Shown: positions 23,502-33,860, counted from the first letter of the stretch. The stretch is DNA of 52,626 nucleotides from Verrucomicrobiales bacterium (GCA_029213005.1 JARGPI010000039.1:1-52626); one strand, 5' to 3'. Translations and numbers: made by a program. The notes: generated from the sequence alone by a model not told the origin.

Positions 23502-24253
23502 GAGTCATCAGTATTATCTATATGAAGGAGTTACGCTCCTTCTTCCTTTCGCCGTTTGCTTTTATCGTGATGGCGTTGTTTGCTTTTATTAACGCCTGGC
23601 TTTTTGTGAGCACTGTTAATGCGATGCGGGTGGCGACTTTGCCCTACAGTCTGGTCTACAGTGTCTTTGCCTCCGGTTGGTTCTGGATGGGATTTCTCTT
23701 TATCTTTCCTGTGATTACGATGCGGCTTTTTGCCGAGGAAAAGAAAACCGGCACTTTTGAAGGCCTGATGACGGCCCCGGTGCGAACCAGTGAAGTCTTG
23801 ATCGGAAAGTATAGTGCAGCGGTTACCGTCTATTTAGCGATGCTGGTTCCGCTATTCCTCTTTTTCCCGATCTTCAAAATGGTGACGGAGCAGGAGGGCG
23901 CTTTCAATAACGGGAGTCTCTGGGGCAGTATGATAGCGCTGGTTCTGGTAGGCTTTTTCAACCTAGCCATCGGCACCCTGGCTTCTGCTATTACGGCGAA
24001 TCAGTTGATCGCGGCAATGCTGACCTTTGTCGGCGTGATGTTGCACTACTTCTTCGGCTTTTTTATGGGTTTCACTACCTTGCCGAATTCGAAATGGGCC
24101 GCCGGGATGAGTTACCTTTCCACGGTGGAGCATATGCAATTATTGAGTCAGGGATTGATCGATTCCCGCCCGTTTATCTACTACCTTTCTTTCAGCGTCT
24201 TTATTTTGGCGATCACCTATCACATTATCGAATCGCGAAAGTGGAGAATCTAA
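23498..24253 (+). CDS. ABC-2 type permease (GldF type)
   Basis: The 251-residue protein has six hydrophobic segments, starting at FFLSPFAFIVMALFAFINAWLF and ending at SFSVFILAITYHII, with the cytoplasmic motif RLFAEEKKTGTFEGLMTAPV typical of ABC-2 permeases. The GTG start overlaps the ATPase stop by four bases, so the two are translated together. Confidence 0.9.
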   Translation: MRVISIIYMKELRSFFLSPFAFIVMALFAFINAWLFVSTVNAMRVATLPYSLVYSVFASGWFWMGFLFIFPVITMRLFAEEKKTGTFEGLMTAPVRTSEVLIGKYSAAVTVYLAMLVPLFLFFPIFKMVTEQEGAFNNGSLWGSMIALVLVGFFNLAIGTLASAITANQLIAAMLTFVGVMLHYFFGFFMGFTTLPNSKWAAGMSYLSTVEHMQLLSQGLIDSRPFIYYLSFSVFILAITYHIIESRKWRI

Positions 24254-24256
24254 ACG

Positions 24257-25738
24257 ATGGCTAAAAGTGATAATAAAGAAAGTGACGTGATTTCCCGTCG
24301 GCAATGGTCAACCGTTGGCCATTTTGCGTTGCGCATCGTTTTGATGTTGGTGGTATTTATTCAGCTGAATTATTTGGGGTGCCGTCACTACGGTTCGGCT
24401 GACTTTAGCCGAAACCAGAAGTTTACTCTGTCGGACCGGACTGCCGGTTTTCTGAGGTCGCTGGGTAATGAAGTGCAAATCGTGAGCGCCTTTCTGGGAA
24501 CGTCCGATGTGTTGCCGGACGTGAAAGGTTTGCTCAATGAATACGATCGCATCGGTGGTGATCAGGTGACGGCGGAGATTCTCGATTTGTCGCGGAGCCG
24601 ATCCCGGATCGCAGCGCTTCGGGATAAGTATAACCTGGAACTCAGTCGCGATCAGTTGGTTGTGATCGGCGAAAGCGGACGGGTCAAAGTAATCAGTTCT
24701 GACGAGCTGGTGACCCGGGATGCTGCGACGGGCCGGATTCTGGAATTTAAAGGGGAGGAGAAACTGACTTCCGCTCTGCTCGAGGTGACCGAACAGCAGC
24801 AGAAGAAAGTCTATATCATTACCGGGGACCGTTCCAATGGGTTGATTTCAATTGCAAAGCAACTTCAGGCTTTGACCAGTGCTCAAAACGCAAGGTTGGA
24901 GCAACTGATTCTGAGGGGGCGCCAATCGATTCCTGCCGACGCGGATGCCCTTGTTTTCGCCGGGAATACCAGAGACATCAGTAAGGCGGAAGCTGATATG
25001 GTCCGCAGTTACTGGGAGGACCGGAAAGGTGGTCTGGTCATCATGCTGGATCCCGCAGCGGAAACCCCGAATCTGAACTCGATACTGCGGGAGAACGGTG
25101 TCGTTCCCCGGGACGACCGGGTGTTAACTCAGGCCAATATTTCGGGACTGGCATCGCGAAAGAATTATAACGTCCCAGTAACGATTATGCCGGGATTCGG
25201 GCCAACCCGTGATTTGCCGATTCTGTCTCTCCAGTTGATGGATCGGACTCAGTCGCTGGCAGTGCAGACCAATGATGAGATCTTTATCTCGCAAAATATC
25301 CGACCTCAACCACTGATGATTACCAGTCAGATGTATTACTGGGGAGAGAAGGATTACGATGCTGAGGACGTCAGTTTTGATCCGGATGAAGATGTGGGGA
25401 GGCCGAATCCGGTCTATACCGCGGCGGCGATTGAGAAAGGCCGCCCTGGAGGACCCACAACGGGGAGCGAGGTGTCGCGGCTGGTCGTGATAGGGAATCC
25501 CAATTTGATTTCGCCCGATGGCAATACACAAAAGACGGCCGCGGATTTCTGTATCGCCTCAATCAACTGGGTGATGAACCGGGATCAGCTACTCGGAATC
25601 GCTCCGAGGCAACCATCCAGCTACAACCTTTTTATGAGGAGTGCCACTTTCGGTCTTCTTCAAACGCTGGTCGTCTGGGTGATTCCGACTGTGTTATTAT
25701 TCTGTGGCGCGTTAGTGTGGTACCGGCGCCGGGCTTAG
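24257..25738 (+). CDS. GldG-like ABC transport accessory protein
   Basis: The 493-residue protein has one membrane helix near the N-terminus (ALRIVLMLVVFIQLNYLG), a large periplasmic domain (FSRNQKFTLSDRTAGFLRSL, then EYDRIGGDQVTAEILDLS), and a C-terminal helix (LLQTLVVWVIPTVLLFCGALVW). This is the usual layout of GldG/IFT52-like domain proteins that pair with GldF. It starts three bases after the permease stop. Confidence 0.85.
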   Translation: MAKSDNKESDVISRRQWSTVGHFALRIVLMLVVFIQLNYLGCRHYGSADFSRNQKFTLSDRTAGFLRSLGNEVQIVSAFLGTSDVLPDVKGLLNEYDRIGGDQVTAEILDLSRSRSRIAALRDKYNLELSRDQLVVIGESGRVKVISSDELVTRDAATGRILEFKGEEKLTSALLEVTEQQQKKVYIITGDRSNGLISIAKQLQALTSAQNARLEQLILRGRQSIPADADALVFAGNTRDISKAEADMVRSYWEDRKGGLVIMLDPAAETPNLNSILRENGVVPRDDRVLTQANISGLASRKNYNVPVTIMPGFGPTRDLPILSLQLMDRTQSLAVQTNDEIFISQNIRPQPLMITSQMYYWGEKDYDAEDVSFDPDEDVGRPNPVYTAAAIEKGRPGGPTTGSEVSRLVVIGNPNLISPDGNTQKTAADFCIASINWVMNRDQLLGIAPRQPSSYNLFMRSATFGLLQTLVVWVIPTVLLFCGALVWYRRRA

Positions 25739-25747
25739 ATTTTTGTG

Positions 25748-27655
25748 ATGAGAAAGATATCGACCATAATTCTAGGAGTGACCTCTTTGGTGTTAGCCGT
25801 CGTGATTTCTGCCGTGGAAAGTGGAAGTGACGGAAGAGGCCGATTCAGTAACCAGTTGCTCCGTTTTAATGAAAAGAGTGTAGATAGTGTGACCTTGATG
25901 CGGGGTGGGCAGACTGTAGTGATGAAGAAAATTCAGAACTACTGGTTTTTTGTCTCACCGGATCAAGAGCGGATCAATAGCAACTCGATGGAGGCGCTTC
26001 TCGATAAGTTGAACCACCTGATCGTGCTCGACCGGCTTGAGTCGTCAGAATTAAGCGGCGAAATGTCGCTAACCAACCTCGGATTGGAAGGGGAGGAGGT
26101 TCTTCAGGTAATCATCGAGTCGAAGGACGACGGAAAGAGCCAGATCGACAAATTGTTAATTGGCCGCCCGACTCCTCGGGAGAATTCCGTTTACGCGGGG
26201 CTCTTCGATGGGAAGAAGATCAAAGGCGCGGCGGTGGTCAACGGCAATCCTCATGACATTCTGGACAGCCCTTATGAAACTCTGATGGAACGTCAGCTCG
26301 TCAATGTGCCTCCAAGTGGGCTCGTCCAGATTTCGGTGAAAACCCCGGAAAGCAGCGTGGTGCTGCAGCGGAATATCAAAACGCAGGAGACGACACCCTG
26401 GATTCTGCTGAAACCGATCCAGGCAAAAGCGGATCAGGGCAAGGTGGAGGATCTGGTGGCGTCAATATTGGCGCTGCAGATCAGCGACGTCGCATCGGCG
26501 GAAGATTCCGCCATGCAGATACCCGACCCGCTGCCGTTGGACTCCGCTTTAATCCAGTTCCGGGTTCTCGGCGCGGAGAAGCCGATTGTGTTGTATCTCA
26601 ATAAATTCACCGATCCGAACGATGATTTCGGCCCTCCCTTACTCACGGCGCGGATTTCGGATCGACCGGCGACCTATCAATTGAACAGCATGCTGCTCAA
26701 TTCCTTCGAAGCTTCGGCCGACTCTCTTCGGGACCGTCGCCTCGGGAATGTTCCGGAACAGGTTCTAGATTCCATCGCTATTGTGAGCAAGCGACCGGTC
26801 AGCGAGGTCTTTCTCAAAGCGAACCGGAATCAACAGGGCGTTAACTGGGCGGTGTTGATCAACGGCAAACAAATCGATGCCAATTATGCTAAAATTAAGC
26901 AGCTTGTCGATCAGATGAACGAACCGGTGATTATTGATTTTGTTGAGAACGGTAAGCCGGCAGATTACGGAATCGATCCGAATCAGGAAGGTTCCATGGC
27001 AGTGGCCTTTAACTTCAAGCTTCCCGGAAAAGTCAAAGACGACGGGACCATGGGGGAGCCGGAAGATTTTGCGAAAGTGCTCCGTCTGGGCTGGAAAAAA
27101 GCTAAACCCCGGAGGCTGTTTGCCAACTTCCAGGGCGACCCGCACATCTTTGAGCTGGAGCCGGGCTTCGCGACGTTGTTGCCCACTCATCCGATTAAGT
27201 GGCGCTCCTTAAGTGTCCTTTCATTCAATCCCTTTCACCTCAAAAAAATCACCAAAACGGTGCAGAGTCAGGGCGAGATCGATTTGATTTTTAACAAGAA
27301 TCTGGGCACGTGGGATGCGATTCGCAGCGATGGAACCAATGTTACTGGATCGCTGGACCGGGCCATGGCGGATACCCTGAGGGACCGTCTGTCGTCTTTA
27401 AAAGCGATCGGGTGGAACCTTAACGTGGGGGAGGGTTACGCGGCTCTGCAGAATCCCACCGCCGTTTTCACGATCGTGACGCGCGAGCTGGACCCGGCGA
27501 TCAATCAGGTGACCGATGTCACACGGGTTTTGCGATTGGCGGATTCGAAGGGTATCGTATACGGCCGTATTGATGAATCCCCCGATTTGTTCTTTCTCGA
27601 CCGCGACAAGTTCAAAGCCCTGATTCAGCCGTTGACCAGCTTCTCGGCGGACTAA
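25748..27655 (+). CDS. DUF4340 domain protein
   Basis: The 635-residue protein has an N-terminal signal anchor (ISTIILGVTSLVLAVVISAV) and a repeated DUF4340 pattern in the periplasm (VTLMRGGQTVVMKKIQNYWFFVSPDQ and later VFLKANRNQQGVNWAVL). DUF4340 genes regularly end GldA-F-G-type operons, as here, and the protein is presumed part of the exporter assembly. I used the ATG at 25748; a GTG one codon earlier is possible. No terminator hairpin is evident after it. Confidence 0.85.
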   Translation: MRKISTIILGVTSLVLAVVISAVESGSDGRGRFSNQLLRFNEKSVDSVTLMRGGQTVVMKKIQNYWFFVSPDQERINSNSMEALLDKLNHLIVLDRLESSELSGEMSLTNLGLEGEEVLQVIIESKDDGKSQIDKLLIGRPTPRENSVYAGLFDGKKIKGAAVVNGNPHDILDSPYETLMERQLVNVPPSGLVQISVKTPESSVVLQRNIKTQETTPWILLKPIQAKADQGKVEDLVASILALQISDVASAEDSAMQIPDPLPLDSALIQFRVLGAEKPIVLYLNKFTDPNDDFGPPLLTARISDRPATYQLNSMLLNSFEASADSLRDRRLGNVPEQVLDSIAIVSKRPVSEVFLKANRNQQGVNWAVLINGKQIDANYAKIKQLVDQMNEPVIIDFVENGKPADYGIDPNQEGSMAVAFNFKLPGKVKDDGTMGEPEDFAKVLRLGWKKAKPRRLFANFQGDPHIFELEPGFATLLPTHPIKWRSLSVLSFNPFHLKKITKTVQSQGEIDLIFNKNLGTWDAIRSDGTNVTGSLDRAMADTLRDRLSSLKAIGWNLNVGEGYAALQNPTAVFTIVTRELDPAINQVTDVTRVLRLADSKGIVYGRIDESPDLFFLDRDKFKALIQPLTSFSAD

Positions 27656-28097
27656 GTTCGGAGGGTGAACTAAGGATTTCACCTAGCTTGAATGAGCTAT
27701 GGGTCCGCAAAAAACATCTGGAATATTTTGTAATCAACTTCAATTTTGAAACGTCGTAGATTATGACGCCGTTTTAGGTAGAAATGTTTATTCCGTTAAT
27801 AACTCGCAGCCCCATAGAAATTCGATGTTGAAGTACCCACACTTCCGCGTCGGTCTGGCAGCGGTAAAACACAAAACGGTGGTAGATAATCTCCACCGGA
27901 TCCTTTCCCATTTCTCTTCAGGAAAGCATTCAGCTTCCTGTCCGGATTCTTTTCTGTTCCGGAGATGTAACCTCAAACCCGGGAGTTTGAGCTCCGGCGC
28001 ATCACTCTATTCAGTAGCTTTGATATCTCAACACTTTTGTCCTGCCTCATCAGAGGTTGTACAGATCCAAAAACAAAAAACAACTAACTAATAAAAC
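27656..28097. other. Long intergenic region, no supported gene
   Basis: About 440 bp separate the DUF4340 and rhodanese genes. Overlapping open frames exist on both strands (27825-28091 plus, 27788-27976 minus). Neither has a ribosome site, signal or recognisable motif. It must hold the rhodanese promoter; I cannot point to it. Confidence 0.4.
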
Positions 28098-28499
28098 ATG
28101 AAAAAATTAATAGCGATCACAACTATGGCCTGTGCAGTTCTGGCATGCTCCGTCTTTGCAGGTGAGTATCCAGACATCAGCGTAAGCGAGCTGGAAGAAG
28201 CAATGGCTAAGAAGGAAGTGATCATCCTTGATGTAAATGGCTCGTCTTCATACGCTAAAGGCCACATCCCCGGTGCGATCGATTTCCGTGGAAACAAGGC
28301 GAATATCGCAGAATTGCTGGGAGATGATAAAGACAAGTTGGTCGTAGCCTACTGTGGTGGTCCTTCCTGTTCTGCTTACAAAGCAGGAGCAAGTGCTGCA
28401 GAGAAAGCCGGGTTTGCCAACATCAAACACCTTTCAATTGGTATCTCCGGATGGCTTCAAGCTGGCAAGCCAACCGAGAAAGCTTCGCCTCAGAGCTAA
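28098..28499 (+). CDS. Periplasmic rhodanese-like protein
   Basis: The 133-residue product has a signal peptide (MKKLIAITTMACAVLACSVFA) and a single rhodanese domain: VIILDVNGSSSYAKGHIPGAID and the active loop VVAYCGGPSCSAY with Cys86 as the persulfide-carrying residue. It should handle sulfane sulfur or act as a periplasmic thiol protein. A Cys at residue 17 within the signal could also allow lipidation, though the context is not a good lipobox. It is a single-gene unit with a strong terminator. Confidence 0.88.
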   Translation: MKKLIAITTMACAVLACSVFAGEYPDISVSELEEAMAKKEVIILDVNGSSSYAKGHIPGAIDFRGNKANIAELLGDDKDKLVVAYCGGPSCSAYKAGASAAEKAGFANIKHLSIGISGWLQAGKPTEKASPQS

Positions 28500-28533
28500 G
28501 CAAAGGGTCTAACCAACCTTATTTCTTAACTGG

Positions 28534-28566
28534 AAAGCGTTCCCGCGAAAGTGGGAGCGCTTTTTT
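28534..28566 (+). terminator. Rho-independent terminator
   Basis: AAAGCGTTCCC-gcgaaa-GTGGGAGCGCTTTTTT forms a strong stem with a T-run, 35 bp after the rhodanese stop. Confidence 0.9.
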
Positions 28567-28571
28567 CAGGT

Positions 28572-29816
28572 CTAGTTGCTTTTCCAATCAGGATGAGTGG
28601 ACTTCAGAATATCGAGAATTGCCGCTTTTTCGTTACCGTTCAAATAGGTATAGTCCGGATTGGAACGGTCGCTCAAAGCAGCGTTTATTTTCTCTAGCAC
28701 CGGTTGTTTGATTGTTACCGGAAGATTGGTGAACGCCGGGCTGTGAATCATGTAGCTGCAGCGGTAGTTAAAGAGTCGTTCTTTCAGGTTCAGATCCTTG
28801 AGCGACTTTCCGGAGCTGTCAGCAATCCGGTTCGACAAAAATTCGCTTCGATACGCTGCGGTGCCCTCGATCCCGGCTTGCGGGAATTCGGGTTCATCTG
28901 CGAACAGCAGATAGCGAACGAGGCTGTCGGCAGTCTGATCCAGGCTGGCTCTCAATGCGGCGTTACCGGTCTCTTCGCAGGTGCGGGCAAGGTAATGGGC
29001 TTCGAATACCCGGTTTACGAAGCCTGCCTGGTGCTCGTGAATGAGGTGGGCAAGGAGATCGCTGGTCTCAACCGGAAAGCGGGACCAGGTAAAGGTCTTT
29101 CCGGGTTCGAGAGGGCTCGTTTTAATACCATTCGGGGTGAATTGCCCGGTGACGTTGCCCCAGTGTTCGCTCAGAGTTTCGGCGCCGGTGAGATACCATC
29201 CACCAAAGCGCTCGTGGTAGGGGATTTGATGACCGGTCTGGCGGCGACGGTAGGATTCCAGGCTGCCGCCTCTCGGACCGGGGATCACCGATTTGATCAC
29301 AATGCCGGGAACGTCGCGGGTGTCTTCCGCAGAATGACAATTCATACAGCGTTTGGAGCGCCGAACCACCGGCGGGCTGTGGTCTTTCGGGATATCAAAA
29401 ATATAGAAGATTCCTCCCAGTTCGGGATCGATGGAGATGATTTCAATTTTTCCACCGGGCACGTAGCCGAGGTAGATTTCCTCGTTAAAGTAGATCGCCC
29501 GGGGTGTTCGGGGTGAGATCAGGCTGAGCTGGAGGCTGGTAGTCGAGAAAACGAGAGTCTGAGAATTGACCGGTATGTCGAGCGCTTTGAGCAGACTGAG
29601 AAGAAATGATTTTTCATTTCCGTGATCGAGCTGGATCCGGCCACTTTCGAGGTCGGAGATGATTTTGGTGAACGGGTCATTGAGAGGGCGGTTCCAGTAA
29701 TCATGTTCACTCGCATCAAGATTGGTAAAGACTCCGGCAAGCCGGTTTTCGGCTTTCAGATCTGGTGCAAAAAGGGCAACGATGAGAACCGCAAAAAGAT
29801 GACTTTTGAAAATCAT
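28572..29816 (-). CDS. Secreted protein with one c-type heme motif
   Basis: The 414-residue product has a signal peptide (MIFKSHLFAVLIVALFAPDLKA) and a single heme motif CMNCH in the middle (about residue 157-161). After it come GIVIKSVIPGPRGGS and a His-rich helix, LLAHLIHEHQAGFVNRVFEAHYLA, which could supply ligands. PVC genomes have a family of such putative cytochromes without assigned function. The gene is on the same strand as the DUF1501/DUF1553 pair, 75 bp downstream of it, and may be co-transcribed. Confidence 0.75.
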   Translation of the reverse strand: MIFKSHLFAVLIVALFAPDLKAENRLAGVFTNLDASEHDYWNRPLNDPFTKIISDLESGRIQLDHGNEKSFLLSLLKALDIPVNSQTLVFSTTSLQLSLISPRTPRAIYFNEEIYLGYVPGGKIEIISIDPELGGIFYIFDIPKDHSPPVVRRSKRCMNCHSAEDTRDVPGIVIKSVIPGPRGGSLESYRRRQTGHQIPYHERFGGWYLTGAETLSEHWGNVTGQFTPNGIKTSPLEPGKTFTWSRFPVETSDLLAHLIHEHQAGFVNRVFEAHYLARTCEETGNAALRASLDQTADSLVRYLLFADEPEFPQAGIEGTAAYRSEFLSNRIADSSGKSLKDLNLKERLFNYRCSYMIHSPAFTNLPVTIKQPVLEKINAALSDRSNPDYTYLNGNEKAAILDILKSTHPDWKSN

Positions 29817-29891
29817 AGGTCCTCACCGTTAGACTATTCAGCCGACAGCGGCAACCCCGTGATTGGGGCCGATTTCCTGTAATGTGAGCGG

Positions 29892-31289
29892 TTACGCGAG
29901 GATCTCTTTGGCAACTTGACCGTGGACATCGGTTAGGCGGAAATCTCTCCCTGCATAGTTGTAGGTTAACTTTTCGTGATCGAGTCCGAGGAGATGGAGA
30001 ATCGTGGCATGCCAGTCGTGGATATGCATTTTGTTTTCCACCGCTTCATATCCGTGTTCGTCGGTGGCTCCATAATTGAAACCGCCTTTGACCCCGCCGC
30101 CAGCCATCCAGGTAGTGAAACCTTTGTTATTATGATCGCGGCCGTCTCCGCCCTGACCGTGTGGGGTGCGTCCAAATTCACCCGCCCAGATCACGAGGGT
30201 ATCCTTGAGCATGTCGCGTCGTTTCAGATCGGCCAGTAATCCGGCAATGGGAAGATCAATTTCACTACAGTTTTTTTCCATATCGTTTTTCAAATTGCGA
30301 TGATGGTCCCAACCGCTGCTGTGGGTGATTTCGACAAAACGTACCCCGGCTTCGACGAAGCGTCTCGCAAGGAGGCATTGTTTCCCAAAGGCATCGGTCG
30401 GGTTGTTTCCGATTCCATAGAGATCGAGAGTTTCCTCCGACTCGCCGCTCAGATCGACCTGTTCGGGTAGGGAATCCTGCATTCTGAAAGCGAGTTCGTA
30501 CGATTCGATGACGCCTTCAATTCCGGGCTGGTGAACCTTTTTCTCCAGAGAGCTTTGATTGAGCGATTGAACGTAGTCCAGGTAGATTCTCTGTTGCTCG
30601 CGATTGAGATTTTCACTTTTGATATTGGGTATTTTCAGGGCGTTATCCCGATTCCTTCCAGATTGGCGGCGCGACGCCCCGGAAATTTTACTACCCTGAT
30701 AGATGGCGGGTAGAAAGGCGCTGCCGTAGTTCTGGGCGCTGCCGAAAGGGTTCAAAGTCACAAAACCCGGCAAATTAGCATTCTCCGTTCCCAGTCCGTA
30801 AAGCGACCAGGCACCGAGTGAGGGACGGACAAACTGGAAGCTCCCGGTATGCATTTGCAGCGTCGCCTGGGGATGGTTCGGCTGATCGGTTTGCATACTT
30901 TTCAGTAGGCAGAGATTGTCGGCGTGTTTGGCGAGCTCGGGGAACAATTCTGAAATCCAGAGCCCGCTCTGCCCGTGTTGGTTAAATTCCCAGGGCGACT
31001 TCAGTAACATCGCCCCACGGGTCGATCCGTATTTGCCCGCCTTTCCGTGATCTTTGGTTAACTGAGGCTTGTAGTCAAAGGTATCGACATGCGAAGGGGC
31101 GCCCCGCATCGAGAGGTAGATGATTCGTTTTGCCCGGGCCGGAAAATGTCCGGTTTTCGGAGCCAGCGGATTTTCCTGAGCTCTGGCCTGCTCGTTAGCA
31201 AGCGCGGCAAATGCCAGGTAGCCAAATCCGCTGGACATTGATTTGAGCGCCGAGCGGCGGGAGAAGGGTAAGGTAGGTCGTGCAGTCAT
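29892..31289 (-). CDS. DUF1501 protein, Tat-exported
   Basis: The 465-residue protein starts with a twin-arginine-type signal (FSRRSALKSMSSGFGYLAFAALA). The DUF1501 core shows GAPSHVDTFDYKP, HPQATLQMHTG, VRFVEITHSSGWDHH, GEFGRTPHGQGGDGRD and HDWHATILHLLGLDHEKL. The His/Asp pattern is that of the alkaline-phosphatase/sulfatase superfamily, so a periplasmic hydrolase is expected. It lies one base after the DUF1549/DUF1553 gene, the standard partner in PVC genomes. The substrate is unknown; polysaccharide breakdown is often suggested for these pairs. Confidence 0.92.
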   Translation of the reverse strand: MTARPTLPFSRRSALKSMSSGFGYLAFAALANEQARAQENPLAPKTGHFPARAKRIIYLSMRGAPSHVDTFDYKPQLTKDHGKAGKYGSTRGAMLLKSPWEFNQHGQSGLWISELFPELAKHADNLCLLKSMQTDQPNHPQATLQMHTGSFQFVRPSLGAWSLYGLGTENANLPGFVTLNPFGSAQNYGSAFLPAIYQGSKISGASRRQSGRNRDNALKIPNIKSENLNREQQRIYLDYVQSLNQSSLEKKVHQPGIEGVIESYELAFRMQDSLPEQVDLSGESEETLDLYGIGNNPTDAFGKQCLLARRFVEAGVRFVEITHSSGWDHHRNLKNDMEKNCSEIDLPIAGLLADLKRRDMLKDTLVIWAGEFGRTPHGQGGDGRDHNNKGFTTWMAGGGVKGGFNYGATDEHGYEAVENKMHIHDWHATILHLLGLDHEKLTYNYAGRDFRLTDVHGQVAKEILA

Positions 31290-31290
31290 A

Positions 31291-33750
31291 CTAGTAGAGG
31301 TATCTGAATTCAGCGGATGAGATGAGGCCCTGGCAAAACGTAGCCATGGACAGGTAGGAGGTGGCTAACCGGTTGGAGCCCGGTTGGCTGGAAGCGTTAA
31401 AGGTTTTGAAAAACTCGATGGTGTTCTCGACTTCCGATCGAGTCGGGGCCCGCCCGTAACATCGCCGGAACGCATCGAGAATTCTGTCCCGGGAGGTCTC
31501 GTGACTTTTCACCAGATCGGCAGCCATCAGCTTGGCCTGGGTTGTCACAAATGGATTGTTCATCATGTAGAGGGCCTGAGACGGGACGTTGGTCGATTCC
31601 CGGGTGCCGCGAACGGTGTCCGGTTCGGCGAAGTCGAAAAGAGCAAGTGATTCAGGTGTCATATCGCGAACCACGGGGAGGTAGACGGAGCGATAAGTGG
31701 TGGGGCGGTTGATCATTTCTTCATTTACCCGGATGCCTACCCGGACGTCACCTACATTTGCGATCGGGGACGCCCGCGGTGGATCGAGATCCAGCGATGT
31801 GCTCACGGCAAGGATGGCGTCGCGGATCGACTCCGCGTTGAGTCTCCTAGGGTTGGCTCGCCACAGCCATTTATTCTCCGGGTCCTGATCGTAATTCGCG
31901 CTATCGAAATCCGAACTCATCTGGTAGGTATTACTGAGCACGATCTCGCGAATCATGCTTTTTACCGACCAGTCGTTTTCCATGAAGCGAACGGCGAGGT
32001 AATCGAGTAATTCGGGGTGGGAGGGCAATTGGCCGGTGGTTCCGAAATTATCGGGAGAATCGACCAGTCCTTTGCCGAACAGATGGATCCAGATCCGGTT
32101 GACCATAACCCGTGCGGTTAACGGACTTTCTTTGGAAGTGATCCATTTGGCCAATTCCCGACGGCCCCCTGAACTGGATTCAATAGTCGGCGTTTCTGCA
32201 TGTTGGAGCACCTGAACAAATCCCCGCTCGACGACTTGCGCCGGCTTGTCGACTTCGCCTCTGACGAGCACGGCGGCTTCGACAGGGCTGTCATTTTGCT
32301 GTAGTCCCATTGCAAAGGTTTTTGGAGTGCCGTCTTCATAGTAGCCGTTGATTCTGGCTTGAAGGACCTGAGATTGGGTGAGGGTTCGGATCGATTGTCG
32401 CAGAGCGTCTGCGGCGGCGTTACCTTTTGCGTTGTTTCTATCCTGCCGTAGCTGGATGAGTTCGCGTCGCATCGAGGTAAGCCGGTCGTTTAAAGATTCG
32501 AGTTCACTGTCTGAGATTTGTGGCCCGACCGGATCGGGGACGGGCAGGATGAGGAGGTCCGAGGGCCGTTTGTTCTGGGCGTTTCTAATTGTTCCGAAAT
32601 AGGTAGTGGAGCTGAGGAAGATGCCTGCCAGTGAGTAATAATCGGTAGTAGGGATGGGATCGAATTTGTGATCGTGACATCGGGCGCAGGCGACTGTGAG
32701 ACCGAGGACGGATTGAGTCATGGTATCGATTTGTTCATCGACCACATCCATCGTGAATTGGCGTCCATTGTCCTGATTCAGCCCTTTGGTTCCCATCGCG
32801 AGAAAACCGGTGGCGATGAGATTCTCCTGCCAGATCTCGTCGGTTTTGGCAGGGAGGAGGTCCCCTGCAATTTGCTGGCTCAGAAAGTGATCGTAGGGTT
32901 TGTCGGCATTAAAGGAATCGATGACGTAATCACGATATCGCCATGCGTGTGGAAAGGTCATGTTGGTTTCTTTTCCGGTGGATTCCGCATAGCGCGCTAC
33001 ATCAAGCCAGTGGCGGCCCCAGCGTTCTCCATACTGAGGACTGGCGAGTAGTTGATCGACGGTGGATTCAATCGCCTCTTCCGGATTGGTTTTCCAGGCG
33101 GAAAGAAACTCATCCTGCTGGCGGGGTGTTGGTGGGAGACCTGTGAGGTCAAAGTAGAGGCGCCGGTTTAAAGTCTCCGGATCGGCTTTCGAGGAGGGGG
33201 TGAGATTTTGCTCCTCGAGTTTGCTGAGGATAAAGTGATCGAGATCGCTGCCCGGCCAGTCGGCATTTTTCACTTTTGGTGTGTTAGGTTTTACCGGTTT
33301 CTGAAATGACCAGAACTTTTTGCCTTCCTCTATATCGATTTCAGATTTTACAACTACCGTTTCGCTAACTCTCGGATCGGGAGCACCCATCTCGATCCAT
33401 TTTCTGAAGTCGGCTACAATATCGGGAGAGAGTTTGTTTTTTGGTGGCATTTCATAGTCGGGATCGGTGTAGCTCAAAGCAATCCAAAGTAGACTTTCGT
33501 CGGGTTTGCCGGGAATGAGGACTTCGCCGCTGTCGCCACCGAGCAGCATGGCCTCGCGGGTATCGAGAGCAAGGCCTCCTTTGACCCGCCCGCCTTCATT
33601 GGAGTGGCATTCGTAACAGGCGTCGGCGAGAACGGGACGAATCTTCGATTCGAAAAACATCACCTGATCTGAGGTGAGTTTTTCTTCCTGTGAATTCACT
33701 ACGGCAAATGAGCATATCCATACCACGAGGAGAAAATAGAAAGGTCGCAT
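31291..33750 (-). CDS. PSCyt1-DUF1549-DUF1553 protein
   Basis: The ATG at 33750 gives 819 residues with a signal peptide (MRPFYFLLVVWICSFAVV). Domains: PSCyt1 with the heme motif CYECH and EMPPKNKL (about 20-120), PSCyt2/DUF1549 (LDHFILSKLEEQNLTPS, LTGLPPTP, YGERWGRHWLDVARYA; about 160-380) and DUF1553 (LTARVMVNRIWIHLFGKGLVDSPDNFG to the C-terminus). This is the planctomycete/verrucomicrobial cytochrome family always found with DUF1501. Both should act outside the cytoplasmic membrane. Confidence 0.93.
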   Translation of the reverse strand: MRPFYFLLVVWICSFAVVNSQEEKLTSDQVMFFESKIRPVLADACYECHSNEGGRVKGGLALDTREAMLLGGDSGEVLIPGKPDESLLWIALSYTDPDYEMPPKNKLSPDIVADFRKWIEMGAPDPRVSETVVVKSEIDIEEGKKFWSFQKPVKPNTPKVKNADWPGSDLDHFILSKLEEQNLTPSSKADPETLNRRLYFDLTGLPPTPRQQDEFLSAWKTNPEEAIESTVDQLLASPQYGERWGRHWLDVARYAESTGKETNMTFPHAWRYRDYVIDSFNADKPYDHFLSQQIAGDLLPAKTDEIWQENLIATGFLAMGTKGLNQDNGRQFTMDVVDEQIDTMTQSVLGLTVACARCHDHKFDPIPTTDYYSLAGIFLSSTTYFGTIRNAQNKRPSDLLILPVPDPVGPQISDSELESLNDRLTSMRRELIQLRQDRNNAKGNAAADALRQSIRTLTQSQVLQARINGYYEDGTPKTFAMGLQQNDSPVEAAVLVRGEVDKPAQVVERGFVQVLQHAETPTIESSSGGRRELAKWITSKESPLTARVMVNRIWIHLFGKGLVDSPDNFGTTGQLPSHPELLDYLAVRFMENDWSVKSMIREIVLSNTYQMSSDFDSANYDQDPENKWLWRANPRRLNAESIRDAILAVSTSLDLDPPRASPIANVGDVRVGIRVNEEMINRPTTYRSVYLPVVRDMTPESLALFDFAEPDTVRGTRESTNVPSQALYMMNNPFVTTQAKLMAADLVKSHETSRDRILDAFRRCYGRAPTRSEVENTIEFFKTFNASSQPGSNRLATSYLSMATFCQGLISSAEFRYLY

Positions 33751-33860
33751 AACGAAAATCATAAACTGATCTCCTTTTGAAAAGTTGCGGAATATCTGAG
33801 CTTTTTAATTTCCGAAACTATCGGGCGGTGGCGGGGTTCTTTAATCGAATCTATTTAATT

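Noticed and set aside
27788..28091. Overlapping ORFs on both strands before the rhodanese gene
   Set aside because: They have no motif, signal peptide or ribosome site, and each is the other's shadow. A decayed gene cannot be excluded but is not supported.
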